The notes under the pieces: generated by a model | Told to the model about the DNA's origin: nothing | The model's input: the letters and a program-made list of their open reading frames with translations, nothing else | The model's database searches: none | Translations under genes and position numbers: made by a program | Shown: piece by piece, positions 1-11,100 of the stretch | How the letters are laid out: the number at the start of each line of letters is the position of its first letter | Numbering within the stretch: position 1 is the first letter of the stretch | NCBI GenBank assembly: GCA_026826555.1 | Contig: JAKSZT010054001.1 | Span: 1,924,151-1,988,150 of the forward strand | Origin: Tolypeutes matacus | Taxonomy: Eukaryota > Chordata > Mammalia > Cingulata > Chlamyphoridae | Direction: 5' to 3' | DNA length: 64,000 bases

Positions 1-299
1 ATTACAATTGGTTTTAAAATCCAAAGGAACATATCTATTATTGATGTTTAGTATAAGTTTCATTGTATAAATTTTAAACCAATTTCAAGTGAAAGTTTCA
101 GCTTATACTTTAAAATTACATTTCACAATAAGTCTATCTGAAGAGGGCTTTGCTACTCTATGTCCCCTTCAGGTGAAGCAAAAGGTAATAAATGGTTTCC
201 TAATTCATTCTAATAAATCTAGATGTCTTAAAACAGCCTACAAGGCTACATAATATGCCCACGCCCCCCACCCTGACTCTGTATAGCCACTTTACTTCA
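1..299. other. unassigned AT-rich sequence
   Basis: No open frame, splice-site pair or recognisable repeat is visible before the L2 that begins near 300. Confidence 0.5.
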
Positions 300-760
300 C
301 TGAACTCATCCATTTGTTCACTTAAACTTATTCACACTGATCTCTTGGGTGTTCCTTGGTAACTCCATGTTACCTCCTTAGCATCCTTGCTTTAGGTGAT
401 TCCCATGCCTGAAGTGATCTTCACCCAGATTATCTGCTTGGTTCACTCCTTCATCTCCTTCAAGTTTTTGTTCAAATCTCACCTTGCAGATGAGGCCTTC
501 CCCAACCCCCCTATTCCTATTTAATATTTCAATCCACCCTAGCCCTCCTTAATCTGCTCTACTTTTTCTTCTATGTATAGCTTTAATTAGCTCCAAACAT
601 TATATATATAATCTAAATAATTTAAATATATATGACATTTACTGTTACATAACTCCTCTCTACTAGAATATAAGCACCCTGTTTTGTTCACTAAAATATC
701 CCCAATGCCTAGAACAGTCCCTGACATGAGATTTTTTTGCATAAACAAATAAAATATGGT
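300..760 (+). repeat. L2 LINE, 3' part
   Basis: The order of blocks matches the end of an ancient L2: a stretch with 'ctcaccttgcagatgaggcc', then 'ttccccaacc', a T/A-rich spacer, 'ctagaatataagcaccctg', 'tgttcacta' and 'cctagaacagtccctgaca'. These correspond to the last codons and 3' UTR of the family. It is strongly diverged and non-coding. The left edge is approximate. Confidence 0.75.
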
Positions 761-1924
761 AAGCACGAGATGGAAGAGGGTGCTCTGTGCTTTTAGCCTT
801 GGTTATAATATGCAAAAATCTATAGACATTATTTTTATTCCTATTGATGTGAAAAAAAAAACATCCACAGTGCAAAATAATGTAAAATCATCACAGTTTA
901 CACATTCAAATGAATACAGCAGTAATGGTACCAAAAGCAGAGAAGTCTTGCCTTTTGTTCAACATTAAGTAGGTAAATAGATTTTCTCTCAAATATCATG
1001 TAAAAATCTTATATGAGGAAGGACTATTATTTAATAAAGGGAATCCTGAGGCCATGCAATTTTATATTGGAAAAAAAATGGTCATTGTGCTGCTGAAAGA
1101 GGCATCCAGTTTGGAGAGGTCCCATTAACTTATAGATTGTTTTGTTATAGGTGTTTTGAATTACTGTTCTTTTTCACTTCAGGGTAAATTGTGGTTCAAA
1201 TTTACTATCCATAGCAAGCATCGCAACTTCCAAATCAGGTCACAACAATAAAACCGTTAAGGATAAGTGACTCATGCTGACACTATAATTGTGCAAATGC
1301 TTCTTCATATCAGGATCTGCGCTTGAAATTAATTTTATTTAATTTGGTACATGTCCCTCTTGGCATAGTTATGGCAGATGGACAATGCTAGTTCTTATGG
1401 TCTGGGTCAGTCTACATGTAAAAATAAACAAATGATAATAAACAAATAATAGCCTGGAACTAGCCAGAGATTTAAAGAAACAGATATATCTGACTACAAC
1501 TCTCTTCCTTGCCTGGATCTGAAGCAGCATGCCAGCTGGCAAGCTGGATGCAGTGCAGACAAGCTCCGTAAGCATCAAAACTCAGCACCTCAATTTCCTG
1601 TCCTCAGCAGCTTGGAGCAGCAGGAGGAAAGAAGAGAGGATGCTCATGGCAGGCTCAGCCCATCGTGGTGAGGCCTGGCTGCATGGCTTCCTTTATCAGT
1701 CTGCAGAGCAGTGAATGAGGAGGTGCAGCCAACAACATGAAGCCACATAATGCATTCAGGTTCCAAGACTGACAACAGCATGTTTAGACTGAGTAAATGA
1801 GAATAAACCAACAGACAGACAAAGGCAGGGGCTTATGGGGAAAGAGACCACCCACGAACTATCCCCAAACTACTGTGGAGACATACAGAAGAAGAGGAGA
1901 TGATGTCAGAAACATCATGGGTGC
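761..1924. other. unassigned sequence
   Basis: I recognise no repeat or gene here. An A-run lies at 850-862. The part from about 1,520 to 1,720 is richer in G+C and in CAG/CTG words, but the only open frame across it is 61 codons with no recognisable motif. Confidence 0.4.
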
Positions 1925-2045
1925 CTAGATCACTTAAAGTCCTGTAGGTCACTATAGGGACTTTGGCTTTTACTCTAAGAAAGGTGAGAGCCTTTGGGAG
2001 ATTCTAAGAAGAGGAATGAAATGCTCTGATTGATGTTTTGAAGGG
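1925..2045 (-). repeat. L2 LINE fragment, antisense
   Basis: The phrase 'gggactttggcttttactct' followed by wording for 'gagcctttgggagattctaag' and 'aggaatgaaatgctctga' is the reverse strand of the L2 3' coding region as it is commonly met in mammals. It is short and diverged. Confidence 0.6.
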
Positions 2046-2129
2046 CTTACCTCCCCACCCAAAGTCCTGGTGAGGACCCCCTCCCACCTCACCCCACAGT
2101 GTCCCATATCTCCACCAATTTTTTTTTTA

Positions 2130-2285
2130 CCTGCGCTATAACTTGTTTGTATCCCTCATTAGCGTCTAGCTTCTGTAAGGAGATGCACTCTGTCCAGCTT
2201 GTTAATGTTTTATACCCACTACCCAACCCAGTAGTCAGGAGTCATGGGCTCTCAAATATAGGTTTGATTTCATTGAAATAATGAG
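2130..2285 (+). repeat. L2 LINE 3' terminus
   Basis: The series 'ctcattagcgtctagcttct', 'gatgcactctgtccagcttg' and the final 'attgaaataatgagtaaaag' follows the L2 3' UTR layout (gene end, 'summary' block, terminal ATGAATG-like words). It lies opposite in orientation to the fragment just upstream, so two separate L2 insertions or a rearrangement are needed. Confidence 0.5.
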
Positions 2286-2289
2286 TAAA

Positions 2290-4130
2290 AGAATGCCAGC
2301 CCTCATGTTAATCTTTAATTCTTTTAATTCTTACAACTGCTTTCAAGGAAATGAGGTAAGGGGAAGAAGTGATAAAACAATATATGAAAGGAAAGAAATG
2401 AAAGCCTTTGGAACAATCATAGCAGGCATCATTTAAGTTAAGAAACGCAGGTTCTCATTTCTGGAATTTACAGTGGAGAATCAGTCCATCTGTCAGATTT
2501 GTAGAGGTCCATTAACTTCTCTGAAAAGAAATAGTCACAATGAATGCTTCTTAATTTTTTTTTTAAGTTAGGTGAATATACAGTTTGAGTCAAACACTGT
2601 GATTCAGAACTGGAATGCGGATGGGATTAAAGTAGTTTTCTTAGAGAAAGTGAAGTCCCAGAAGGAAAACGGCACGAAAAACCAAAGTGACTTCTTTTCT
2701 AAAAGCTGACATCAGTTTGATACGCTTACCGCAGAGCCAGAAACCACTCAGCAAACCTCAGCCAAAGGCTTTATAAATCCAAGTATTATTTCTATTGTCA
2801 TCCTAATTACCCTCTTCATTGAAAAGGAAGAAACCACACCCTCATTGTCGACATAATATTCAAATTATATATGTGCCCTGGAGCTTAAGAAAGTTGAGAT
2901 GTGTCCCTTGGTTTTCGTGAACCTAATTTAGACGTAACCATCTGGGCTATTAATTACTAACATTTCTTAAATGTAATTACAGTCTTTTTAGGAAATGGGT
3001 TGCATAATTTTCTACCTAACGGACACAATAGAGAATCTAACTCTGTAGTGGTATTTAAAACATGTTCGGTGAATGACTAGGTAAGTGGTTCAAAGGGAAG
3101 AGAAGCATATTGCTATCATTAATCCTGACTCAGAAGACGGTGTGGCCTCTGTTCTGGAAAGGCAAATTAATGCCCAACATCCCATCCCAACAATGTGGCC
3201 ATTCTCACCACTTTTATGGCCTATGTAAGAGAGCATTTCAGTCTTCCATAATATGTCTATTACAGAAGGCCTACATAATTGATTCTTACTTGAATATAGT
3301 GCCAAGAGCAATTTTATCTTCAGAGAGGAATCTAAGTGCTACTTTTCCCTAAAAAAATGGAGACAATGCAATCCAACACATTCCCTTTACCACGCTGAAA
3401 TCTCAGGGCCAGTAGCATTGTACTAATACCCTGATTTGTTCAACTTAAGAGTCTGAACACCTTCCTGCATCTTTAGGATGATCGTAATTCTGTTTTAATT
3501 TTAAGTGGCTTGTCATGTTGTCTTTTTTTTTCTTTCTGTTTTTAAGTTTATTTCTGAGTTGCAAAGATTATCTCCCCTTCCCCATGTTTTTAGAATTTCC
3601 TGTATTCTCCCACTCAATCTTGGCTGCCACAACCAGACAGAAAATGTGAGGACCTTCTTTTTCTTGCATCTGTAGCGGAACCCTTAGCAGCAGACAATAA
3701 CTGCTCCAGGTTTGTCAGAGACGCATGCCACATTGTCTTTTAATCTACAAATCACTCAACCAAATAGCTTTTGGGGGGAAGAAGCAAAGACAAGAAATTG
3801 ATTGGGAGGTGAGTAAATCTTGTATATCTCAAAACCCCTAGTTTCCAGTCCAATAAAAAAGTTATTTTAGGGCTTTTATTATCATGAATTGATTAAATTG
3901 AGTAGTCAACTATGGTTGTGAAGGTTATACACCAGGTGTAAAACATGGTTTTTGCCTTCAGGAAATTATCCTTTATATTTTTATTTGGGAGATGACATAT
4001 ATAAAGACAAAAAAAAAATCTCATTAAATAAGGAAGTGAAAATTCTAAACATTGGGAAAATAAAAGGTGGAAGAAAAGTGTTCGATGAGAGCATAATGAC
4101 TGGGATGGTTACAAAAGCATCATTCATTAT
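2290..4130. other. unassigned sequence
   Basis: About 1.8 kb without a gene. A very weak MIR-like antisense trace may sit at 2,320-2,365. T-runs occur at 2,551-2,564 and 3,522-3,530, and an A-run at 4,009-4,018. The longest open frames are about 80 codons, overlap on opposite strands and show no family resemblance. Confidence 0.4.
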
Positions 4131-4133
4131 GTA

Positions 4134-4215
4134 GTCACCCATTAAATATTGGCAGAGAACCTACCATGTTTCAGTGACTGTGCTAAGCTCTGGAAAGTCA
4201 ATCATAAGCCAGAAG
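4134..4215 (-). repeat. L2 3'-end fragment, antisense
   Basis: The words 'aatattggcagagaacctac' and 'gtgctaagctctgga' are a diverged copy of the antisense L2 end (the common 'ttattgagcacctactatgtg...tgctaggc' block). It runs directly into the MIR that follows. Confidence 0.5.
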
Positions 4216-4235
4216 CAGACATAACCCTAGCCATG

Positions 4236-4490
4236 TGGCATAATCACTAAGCTTGTGGGCTCCGGAGCCAGACTCTTTGATCTTGAATTTTCACCTTGCT
4301 GTTCAACAATGATGGGGCCTTGCAGAACACTGGTCAAGCTACTTATCTTCTCTGTGCCTCAATTTCCTCATCTATAAATAGGAATCGCAAGAGTACCTGC
4401 CTTTTAGAATTGTTGTGAGAATTAAATGTGTGAACTCATGTAAAGCAGGTTATATAGAAAGCACAACACAAGCAGCTTAAGTCTATTCCC
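4236..4490 (+). repeat. MIR SINE
   Basis: Nearly full-length ancient tRNA-derived MIR. Seen in order: 'ggctccggagccagactctt', the core 'aagctacttatcttctctgt', 'gcctcaatttcctcatctat', 'agaattgttgtgagaattaa' and 'catgtaaagcaggt'. These match the conserved MIR core and tail. Confidence 0.88.
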
Positions 4491-4887
4491 TAGAATTTAG
4501 TGGCAGACAGGCAATCCTAAGCAATGGGGACTTAAACTGGACCAGAATTTCTAGGAGCTTCACTAGGTGCCTTCACTGGCTTAGACCTATAGGATTCTGG
4601 TTCCAGGAAAAGGTGGAACAGGGAAGTTTCACATAGAGCTTTTGAAGAATGGCATGCAGGTCTCAAAGGCAAGGTGCAGGCCAGGGCACTGATAACATCA
4701 CTCCAGAGAATGGACAAGCTTGAGGCAATTCCAAAGCCTCTCAGCACAGAAAGCAAGGACAGATAGGATCCATCTTCTTACAGCCAGTTGTCCGAAAACC
4801 GTACAGCATGAGAGTTACCCCTGCTTCTTCCTGAAGAGAAAGAAGAAAACCAGCAGGTGTTGAGGCTATGGTGGGTGCCATGCAAGG
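4491..4887. other. unassigned sequence
   Basis: Between two MIR elements. Open frames on the minus strand here are short and featureless; I see no gene. Confidence 0.4.
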
Positions 4888-4995
4888 GAAGTTATGAATT
4901 ACCTCATTCAGTTTCCAGCAATAAACCTCTGAGATAAGAAGGGTAACCTTCATTTTATAGATAAGGAGATTGAGAGGCAGGGAGGTTAAGTATCT
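4888..4995 (-). repeat. MIR SINE fragment, antisense
   Basis: The block 'cttcattttatagataagga' followed by 'gagattgagaggcagggagg' is the antisense of the conserved MIR core (consensus 'cattttacagatgaggaaac'). Confidence 0.7.
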
Positions 4996-5000
4996 TTTCA

Positions 5001-7269
5001 GTGAGTAGTTTCTCCAGTTTTCACCTTTGCCTTTTACAATCAGAGCCAAGGCTTGTTTTTGCCAAGTTCTTGAACTTTAAGCCAACAGAAGTGGTAGAGC
5101 TTAGAGCTGAGAGCTTAGAGTCACAGTACTTGATATCTAGTATGGACAAGCCCACAAGAAAAAGAGAATTTATAAAAGCACCAAGCTGACTGGTTCCAAC
5201 ACCTATGAATCTGCAGTTCCAGCCAGAGGAGAATGTGAGAAGATTCCACTGGCAAGGGTCTATCAGTGGTTAATATTTTCCTTTCCCTTGCAACATCATC
5301 TTATTCCTGATAAAGAATTGTTAGAAGTAATGTGCTGCAACGCTTTGCTGCCCAAGGCATGTCATCTAGGTCCTAACTAGGAGATTTGCTTGTAAAAACT
5401 CACACACAGGAATTACACAAGCTCGTGACAAAGGTCCTGAGGAGTCACACAGGACCTCCCCTCCAGGACCACCCTGGCAAGGTCAGTGACATAGAGACTG
5501 CAGCTCCCAATGCGGAGCAGTAGGAGCTCCCAGCCACAGGAGGCCACTCTGATACAGCAAATTTATTCCGATTATGGTTGGGACTGTTTGTTTGCTTGTT
5601 TGCTTGCTTGTTTTCTGGGGCCAAGTTCAGACACAAAATAATGCACAGCATTCCAAGTCATCATTTGGATGTTTCCATCAGGTCTTTTTCAGTTTATCAC
5701 TACAGTCTCTGAAAATACAACTTAATAATTTTGGCTCATCATCACTGGTCATTAGAGAGAGGCTGAGGGAGCTGAGGGAAGTCGAGGGCCGTTTCACCAA
5801 GTAGCTGTACATAATCTATTCTAAACCTTGAATAGTGCTGAGCTGAGTATTTGCGGGATATCTAATCCTTGAATTCTGAATTTGTCTTCACACTCTTCAG
5901 AGAGCTCCGTATGTTTTTCAGTCATGTCAGATGCACTTAGGTACAGTATGTCCCTCTTAAATTCCCCATGGATTTATTACATTGGTCCCTGAAAGTTTCC
6001 CTTTCAAATGCCCATTGATTTTATAATTAAAACAGTATTCAATGATAACTCTCACCCCAGTTTTGACTTTGTAGCATTCCTACCTCCATGGAATTGAATG
6101 ATGTGAAGAGTGGAAAAAACAATCATAGTTCTTTGAATCATCAAGCTGAAAGTAGCAGAAGATGAAAATAGTTTTGTGGTACACCAGGTAATCATAGGCT
6201 CCACTGGCAGTGAAGTCACCAACCTGACTTGCCCACTCCCCCACCCCCAGCCTATGGTTGACGCAAGACATACACATCTTTTCTTATCATGGTGATGGGA
6301 CACTCATTTTTTTTTTTTTTATCATACAAAGCTTCTTGCTTAGATCTTGTCACACACAAAAGTAAATTGACCTCATGTGTCAAGTCAGAGGCCGGCATAC
6401 TGCAATTTGCAGAAACCCATTGGCCTGCTTTCTACCAATCAAAAACATAATCATCATTCAAAACAATGGTAAAATGTATACACAGCTTTCATGATGCCAA
6501 AAAAAGACTAGAGACAGAAGTTCAAAGGTTTAATTCCTACCAAGACTTTAAAAAACTAATTTAGGAAGCACATAAACAGACTTCATGGCTTTGAACCAAC
6601 TTAGAAATGACTTTCTAGAACCTCTGTCCATTTGCAAAGCCAAGTGTATTTAAAATTATTTTCATGACTAGTTTTCACCATCAGATTTCATGATAAGAAC
6701 CAAACTATTATATTCTTTTAAAGCATAACTTGTTTTAAAAATAAAATAGAAAAGTACAATGGCCAATTGTCTTTTGTTTCGGCTATGCTTTGCATATACC
6801 TCAATTAACTCAACAGTTTGAGATGAAAGAATAATGTAAACATATTGCCATCTTTAACAGGTGCTGAGTCATTTCTCCATGAATGGACTAAGGCTTATTT
6901 ATCATCTTAATCATATTTAGCTACATTCTCATTGTATTTCACTCCTATAGTCTCTGCATTCTCCTCTAAGTCATTGTTTTTCCATAATTTAATTTAAAAA
7001 ACTTAAAATCATCTCAAATGTCAAATCTATATGTGTACATGTTATGTCTGCATCTCAAATTGGTTCATGTCAATATGAATGAACTGAACCAATATGAACA
7101 ATGTGAACTGAAAGAATATTTTTCTTATATTAGCACAAATGTCATAGTCATTAGGATTTAGTAGTACAGGTGGTATATATTAAATTTAGCTAATTAGCAA
7201 CACATTCTTTTTCTGCACATTTAAACATCAATCAGATTGCTTTGTTAGTGAGTACAGAGAAGGAGATCA
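5001..7269. other. unassigned sequence with short simple repeats
   Basis: No gene or confident repeat family seen. It contains an imperfect TTTG/CTTG tetranucleotide run at about 5,586-5,614 and a T-run at 6,307-6,320. The stretch 6,700-7,250 is very AT-rich. Confidence 0.45.
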
Positions 7270-7640
7270 ATCATGCACTTGATAATTTATTTATTTAATA
7301 CATATTCTCTGGGCTTTAACTGTCTGCAAGGTTTGATGTTAGGCAATGCAGTGGGTAAAGATAAACAAAATATGGAGCACTCAGACAAGAGTAAGATGAA
7401 ACCCATAGAAGTACCAAACAATAGTGTGTGCAAATCAGAGAGGGAAGAGATAGTATCTGGTTGAAGTCTTCCCACAGGAAGGGTTATCTGACAAAAGTGG
7501 GGTATGGTAGACAGAAAGGAGTAGAGACTCCAGAAAGGAGGACTGGTATTAGGGCAAAGAGTTGGAGGTGACAAAGCATGGTCTAGCCAATAAGCAGTAC
7601 AGTGTAGGAGGGCTTTTGAAATGGAATGGTGGAATGTGAG
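7270..7640 (-). repeat. L2 LINE, antisense
   Basis: It begins with a diverged antisense L2 end ('ggctttaactgtctgcaagg') and continues through 'aagtcttcccacaggaaggg' and 'gtctagccaataagcagtac', in the order expected for antisense L2 3' UTR and terminal coding sequence. Open frames on both strands are by-products and none is intact. Confidence 0.6.
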
Positions 7641-8022
7641 CCTACAATGGCAGGTTGAGTTTAAGGTCTTGAAAACCCAATTCTAATTCTGCTGGCTAAT
7701 AAAATTAAAAGGTGTTTTCACATTTAACAAATAATTATTTGTAAAATAAAAGCATTAGTCAAATAAATTATTAGGTAGTACTGAACCTGTTCTTTTGACA
7801 ACTTCAAATGTTTTTGTTTCTTTGTTTTAATAAATTTAGGCAACCTGTAGGGTTCATGGTTATATGCTATGTGTACTCCAATCTTGAGTCTGTTTGTCTT
7901 TCTTTAGTGATGTTTCCCTACATAACGCTTATTATTTCTAATCAAACAAGTAATGTCACTTGTAGCTTTTCTTTAAAGGCATTTGACATCAAATCACATG
8001 CAAAAGAAAGGACTTAGGCTCC

Positions 8023-8580
8023 TGTGGCAGTTTGGTATTGATGAATTCCAAAAAGAAATACTGATTATGTTTGTAAACAGGCCTGTTCCTCTGGGCTCAT
8101 GATACCCTTTGGTTGTATTAAATCCAGAGGTTCCACTCTTGATTAAATTAATACTAGGGTTTTGATTCAGCCACGTCAGTAGGATATTGAGTCCCTGCCC
8201 CCTTGGTGGATGGACACTCACCCACCAAGCATGGAGCACGGAGAAGGAGAACACAGAGGAAGAGAGACAACTTATTAGACAGGAACCTGTGGCCCCAGGA
8301 AGAGAGATGAGCCTGATAGTTCACAAATGGCCTTGTGGAGAGAACAGAATAGCTGAGCCCAGAAAGAAACAAGCCCCGGGAGAAAGACAAGCCTTATGTC
8401 AGCCTACAGCTGAGATCAGAGCCTTAAGAGGAAGGAGAAAGTCTGAACCCTCACAGACATTGCCCAACACCTTGAGTCAACACATGGCAACAGACTTTGG
8501 GTGAGAAAGTACCTTTTATGGTACTTTGAGTTGGATTTTTTAGGGCCTTTGAGTACCAATACCATGAAGACCAACCACTA
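8023..8580 (+). mobile_element. solo LTR of MaLR/ERVL type, copy 1
   Basis: It starts with TG ('tgtggcagtttggtattgat', then 'gaattccaaaaa'), shared with the LTR at 48,298. Both continue through 'tgtttgtaaac', a 'cccccttggtgg' block, a purine-rich 'ggaagagag' region and 'aacagactttgggtgagaaa'. The 3' end is diverged, so the right boundary is a guess. No internal retroviral sequence flanks it. I infer a xenarthran member of the mammalian apparent LTR retrotransposons from its layout. Confidence 0.6.
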
Positions 8581-8937
8581 TTTGTAGAGTTTAAAGATGT
8601 ACTCTTTCTTCCCCTCTTCAAACTCAGGAACATCAAATAGCAAATTCTACCACTGCTTATTCAGATTTGGCAGTGAGTCAAGCCGAAAACAACACGCCCA
8701 GACTACTCTCTACCATTTTACCTGAGACAGCAACTCTCTTTTCTGAATAGCTATTGCCATTACAGTCATAGGTATATGTGTAAACATATGTATCTATATA
8801 GCCTTCTTATCAGTATTAGAGACAGGTAAGCTCAAAGCAAAATTCCTACCAGGCCGAACATTGCATTTCCCTTTCACAGATTTCATTCAATTTCAAAAGT
8901 TTCTCTAAACAAATTAGGGTAAATCATTTTACTTACT

Positions 8938-9035
8938 TGTATTATCTCATGGAAGTCCCACAACAATCCTATGAAATATTTTCCCCATTTTTCAGATGTA
9001 GAAGCTGAGAAACAAAGAAGTTAAATAATATGTGC
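8938..9035 (-). repeat. MIR SINE fragment, antisense
   Basis: 'cacaacaatcctatgaaata', 'ccccatttttcagatgtaga' and 'agctgagaaacaaagaagtt' are the antisense MIR core. It is interrupted by the start of the LTR that follows. Confidence 0.75.
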
Positions 9036-9045
9036 TACGCAACCT

Positions 9046-9438
9046 TGATAGGTTCAGTTATGTACCTCAACAAACACATGCTCTTCATCTTAATCCTTGT
9101 CTCTGTGGGTGAGAGCTCACTGTAAATATGACCTTTAAAAGATGTTATTTTTAGTTAAGATGTGGCCAACTGAATGAGGTACAGACAACCTGGAAGTCAA
9201 AGAAGCCAGAAAGGAGAGGACATGGTCATGTGATGGGAGGCAGAGATACAAGACAAGGAACTCCGTGGTTGCCTGCAGCCAGCACCAGAATGCTACAGAC
9301 ATTGGGAAAAAGCAAGCTTTGCCAATATCTTGATTTTAGATTACTTCTAGCCTCAAAACTGTGAGCCAATAAATTCCTGTTGTTTAAGCCAAAACCAGTG
9401 TGTGGTATTTGTGACAGCAGCTCTGGCAAACTAAGACA
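9046..9438 (+). mobile_element. MLT1-like solo LTR
   Basis: The right half is typical of MaLR LTRs: 'cctcaaaactgtgagccaat', 'aaattcctgttgtttaagcc', then 'tggtatttgtgacagcagct' and a terminal 'ctaagaca'. The left half has 'gtgtgggtgaga'-like and 'gatgtggccaactgaatga' blocks. It starts TG and ends CA. The LTR at 61,295-61,786 has the same architecture. No paired LTR or internal region is nearby, so it is probably a solo LTR. Confidence 0.75.
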
Positions 9439-9484
9439 ATATCCAAAGCTCAAACACCACAACACATTTCCCCCTTGTAGATGA

Positions 9485-9930
9485 CTGTCTGGCTGCTGAA
9501 AGGCCACCTGGGTTCCATCCAGGTGTCATGTGAAAGTAATTGTCTAGTTGTTCATCTTACCTATTTCCTTTTCCTCCTGAGTGTATTGCTGGTCCTCCCA
9601 GCCTCCTCTGCAGTTAGGAGTCCTCATGTGGTTGAGATCTGGCCAGTGGAATGTGGGAAAAGGTGATAAATGCCACTCTCAGGACTGGCCCATAAAAACC
9701 TCCCACACAGCCCTCCACTTTCTTTCTGTTTTGGCCAGCTGAATATCGATACCCATGACAACTGTGGAAGCCATGTGTTGAAGGGCTGCATGATGCAGCT
9801 TCTACCTTCTGCCCACATGCTATTTAGGTTTGATGTGAACAATTCTATCATATTAAGCTCTTGCAATTTCAATTTTTATCTGTTAAAGCATTTAGCATTT
9901 ACTTTAATAAAGGCTGCTCATTACATTTAA
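9485..9930 (+). mobile_element. diverged ERV-type LTR remnant
   Basis: The series 'cctcccagcctcctctgcag', 'catgtggttgagatctggcc', 'cccataaaaacctcccacac', 'gtggaagccatgtgttgaag' and a late 'aataaaggct' follows the U3-R-U5 layout of ancient mammalian ERVL-type LTRs, with 'cataaaaa' in the position of a TATA box. The exact family was not identified and edges are approximate. Confidence 0.5.
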
Positions 9931-10391
9931 GATATTTAAATAAATGTCAGACACAACTTTACCAAGAATGCTGAATTCTGTTTCTGCAAATGTCCTCTCT
10001 TGTTGAAAAACGGGGTTTGCTTTCTATACCAGCTCTAGCAGTCAGATCCTCTTGGATCCCTTTTTTCATTTTAAATTTAATCAATAAGACTTGTGTAAGA
10101 TACAGAAGAAGGAAAAGAGGCTGATGGCAGACCATTGTTCCCCTGCAGTGACAGGTAGAGTTGTGGCTTTGGCCAGAATCACCTCCCACTGCACTGTAGG
10201 TGCTTGGTCATCACTAGTGACTCTGTGAGTTCCTATACCTTCCAGACTCTCTGAATGCTAACTGGCTTTCTCTGAGCTGTGATCCTCCAACCCTTCCTAC
10301 AATTTATGTCCACCTAATCACAAGATAAAATCCCTAGAGGAGTTTCTTTTTTTTCTGATAAAACTCTGAGAATACAATGCAATCTCTCTTT

Positions 10392-10770
10392 TTTTTTAAT
10401 GATTTATTTTTATTTATTTCTCCCTCCCCCCACCCCCACCCCCCGCTCTCATTGTTTTGAGCTCACTGTCTGCTCTGTGTGTTCTTCTGTGTCTGCTTGT
10501 CTTCTCTTTAGGCAGCACCGGGAACCAATTCTGGGACCTTCTGGAGCAGGTGCTCAATCTCTTGTGCCACCTCGGCTCCCTGGTCTGCTCTGTCTCTTAT
10601 TGTCTCTCCTCTGTATCTCTTTTTGTTGTGTCATCTTGCTGTATTGGCTCTCTGTGCAGGCCAGCACTCTGCATGGGCCAGCTTGCCTTTTACCAGGAGG
10701 CCCCAGAAAACGAACTCTGGACCTCCAATATGGTAGATGGGAGCCCAATTGCTTGAGCCACATGTTTTCC
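10392..10770 (-). mobile_element. dimeric tRNA-derived SINE (DAS type), with target-site duplication
   Basis: Read on the minus strand it starts 'atgtggctcaagcaattggg', a degraded tRNA-Ala A-box region, followed by a B-box-like 'gtccagagttcgttttct'. A linker holds 'acagaggagagacaataaga', then a second tRNA-like head ('gccgaggtggcacaagagat') and a tail with 'agacaagcagacacagaaga', a G-rich tract and A-rich DNA. Flanking repeats 'tgcaatctctcttttt' (from 10,378) and 'tgcaatctctttttct' (from 10,771) indicate L1-type integration. A 198-codon plus-strand frame across it is a by-product. The long tail carries four G runs on the SINE sense strand. Confidence 0.9.
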
Positions 10771-10909
10771 TGCAATCTCTTTTTCTCAAGGGAATTGATC
10801 CTTGGTTATTGCCATTCAAATTGTTACTCCTGTCCCAGCACACATAGCCCTTTAAAGCTTATAGTAAATGGATCTCAGGTTACAAAATTCCATATTATTA
10901 AAATCTCCT

Positions 10910-11100
10910 GTCGACAACAACCAGGGACTGGCTCCATGGGCATGCGACCCATGCAGTTGCATAGGACCCCAAACTCGGAAAGGCCCCACACATAGTTTAA
11001 TATTCTGCTGTAGCCTTCTTGAATTTGTTAATAATTTTGAACTAAGGGCCCCACATTTTCATTTGCACTGGGTTCTACAAATTACATAGCTGGTCCTGCA
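10910..11100. repeat. unclassified degenerate interspersed repeat
   Basis: Words such as 'ggactggctccatgggcatg', 'aactaagggccccacatttt' and 'gggttctacaaattacatag' followed by 'ctggtcctgca' resemble a widespread mammalian repeat with inverted 'gggcc' ends that I cannot name with confidence. A related trace may be present at 23,610-23,720. Confidence 0.35.

Noticed and set aside
10399..10995. 198-codon plus-strand open frame, the longest in the window
   Set aside because: Most of it is the reverse strand of a dimeric SINE with target duplications; the protein is low-complexity leucine/serine/cysteine and similar frames appear over the other minus-strand SINE.
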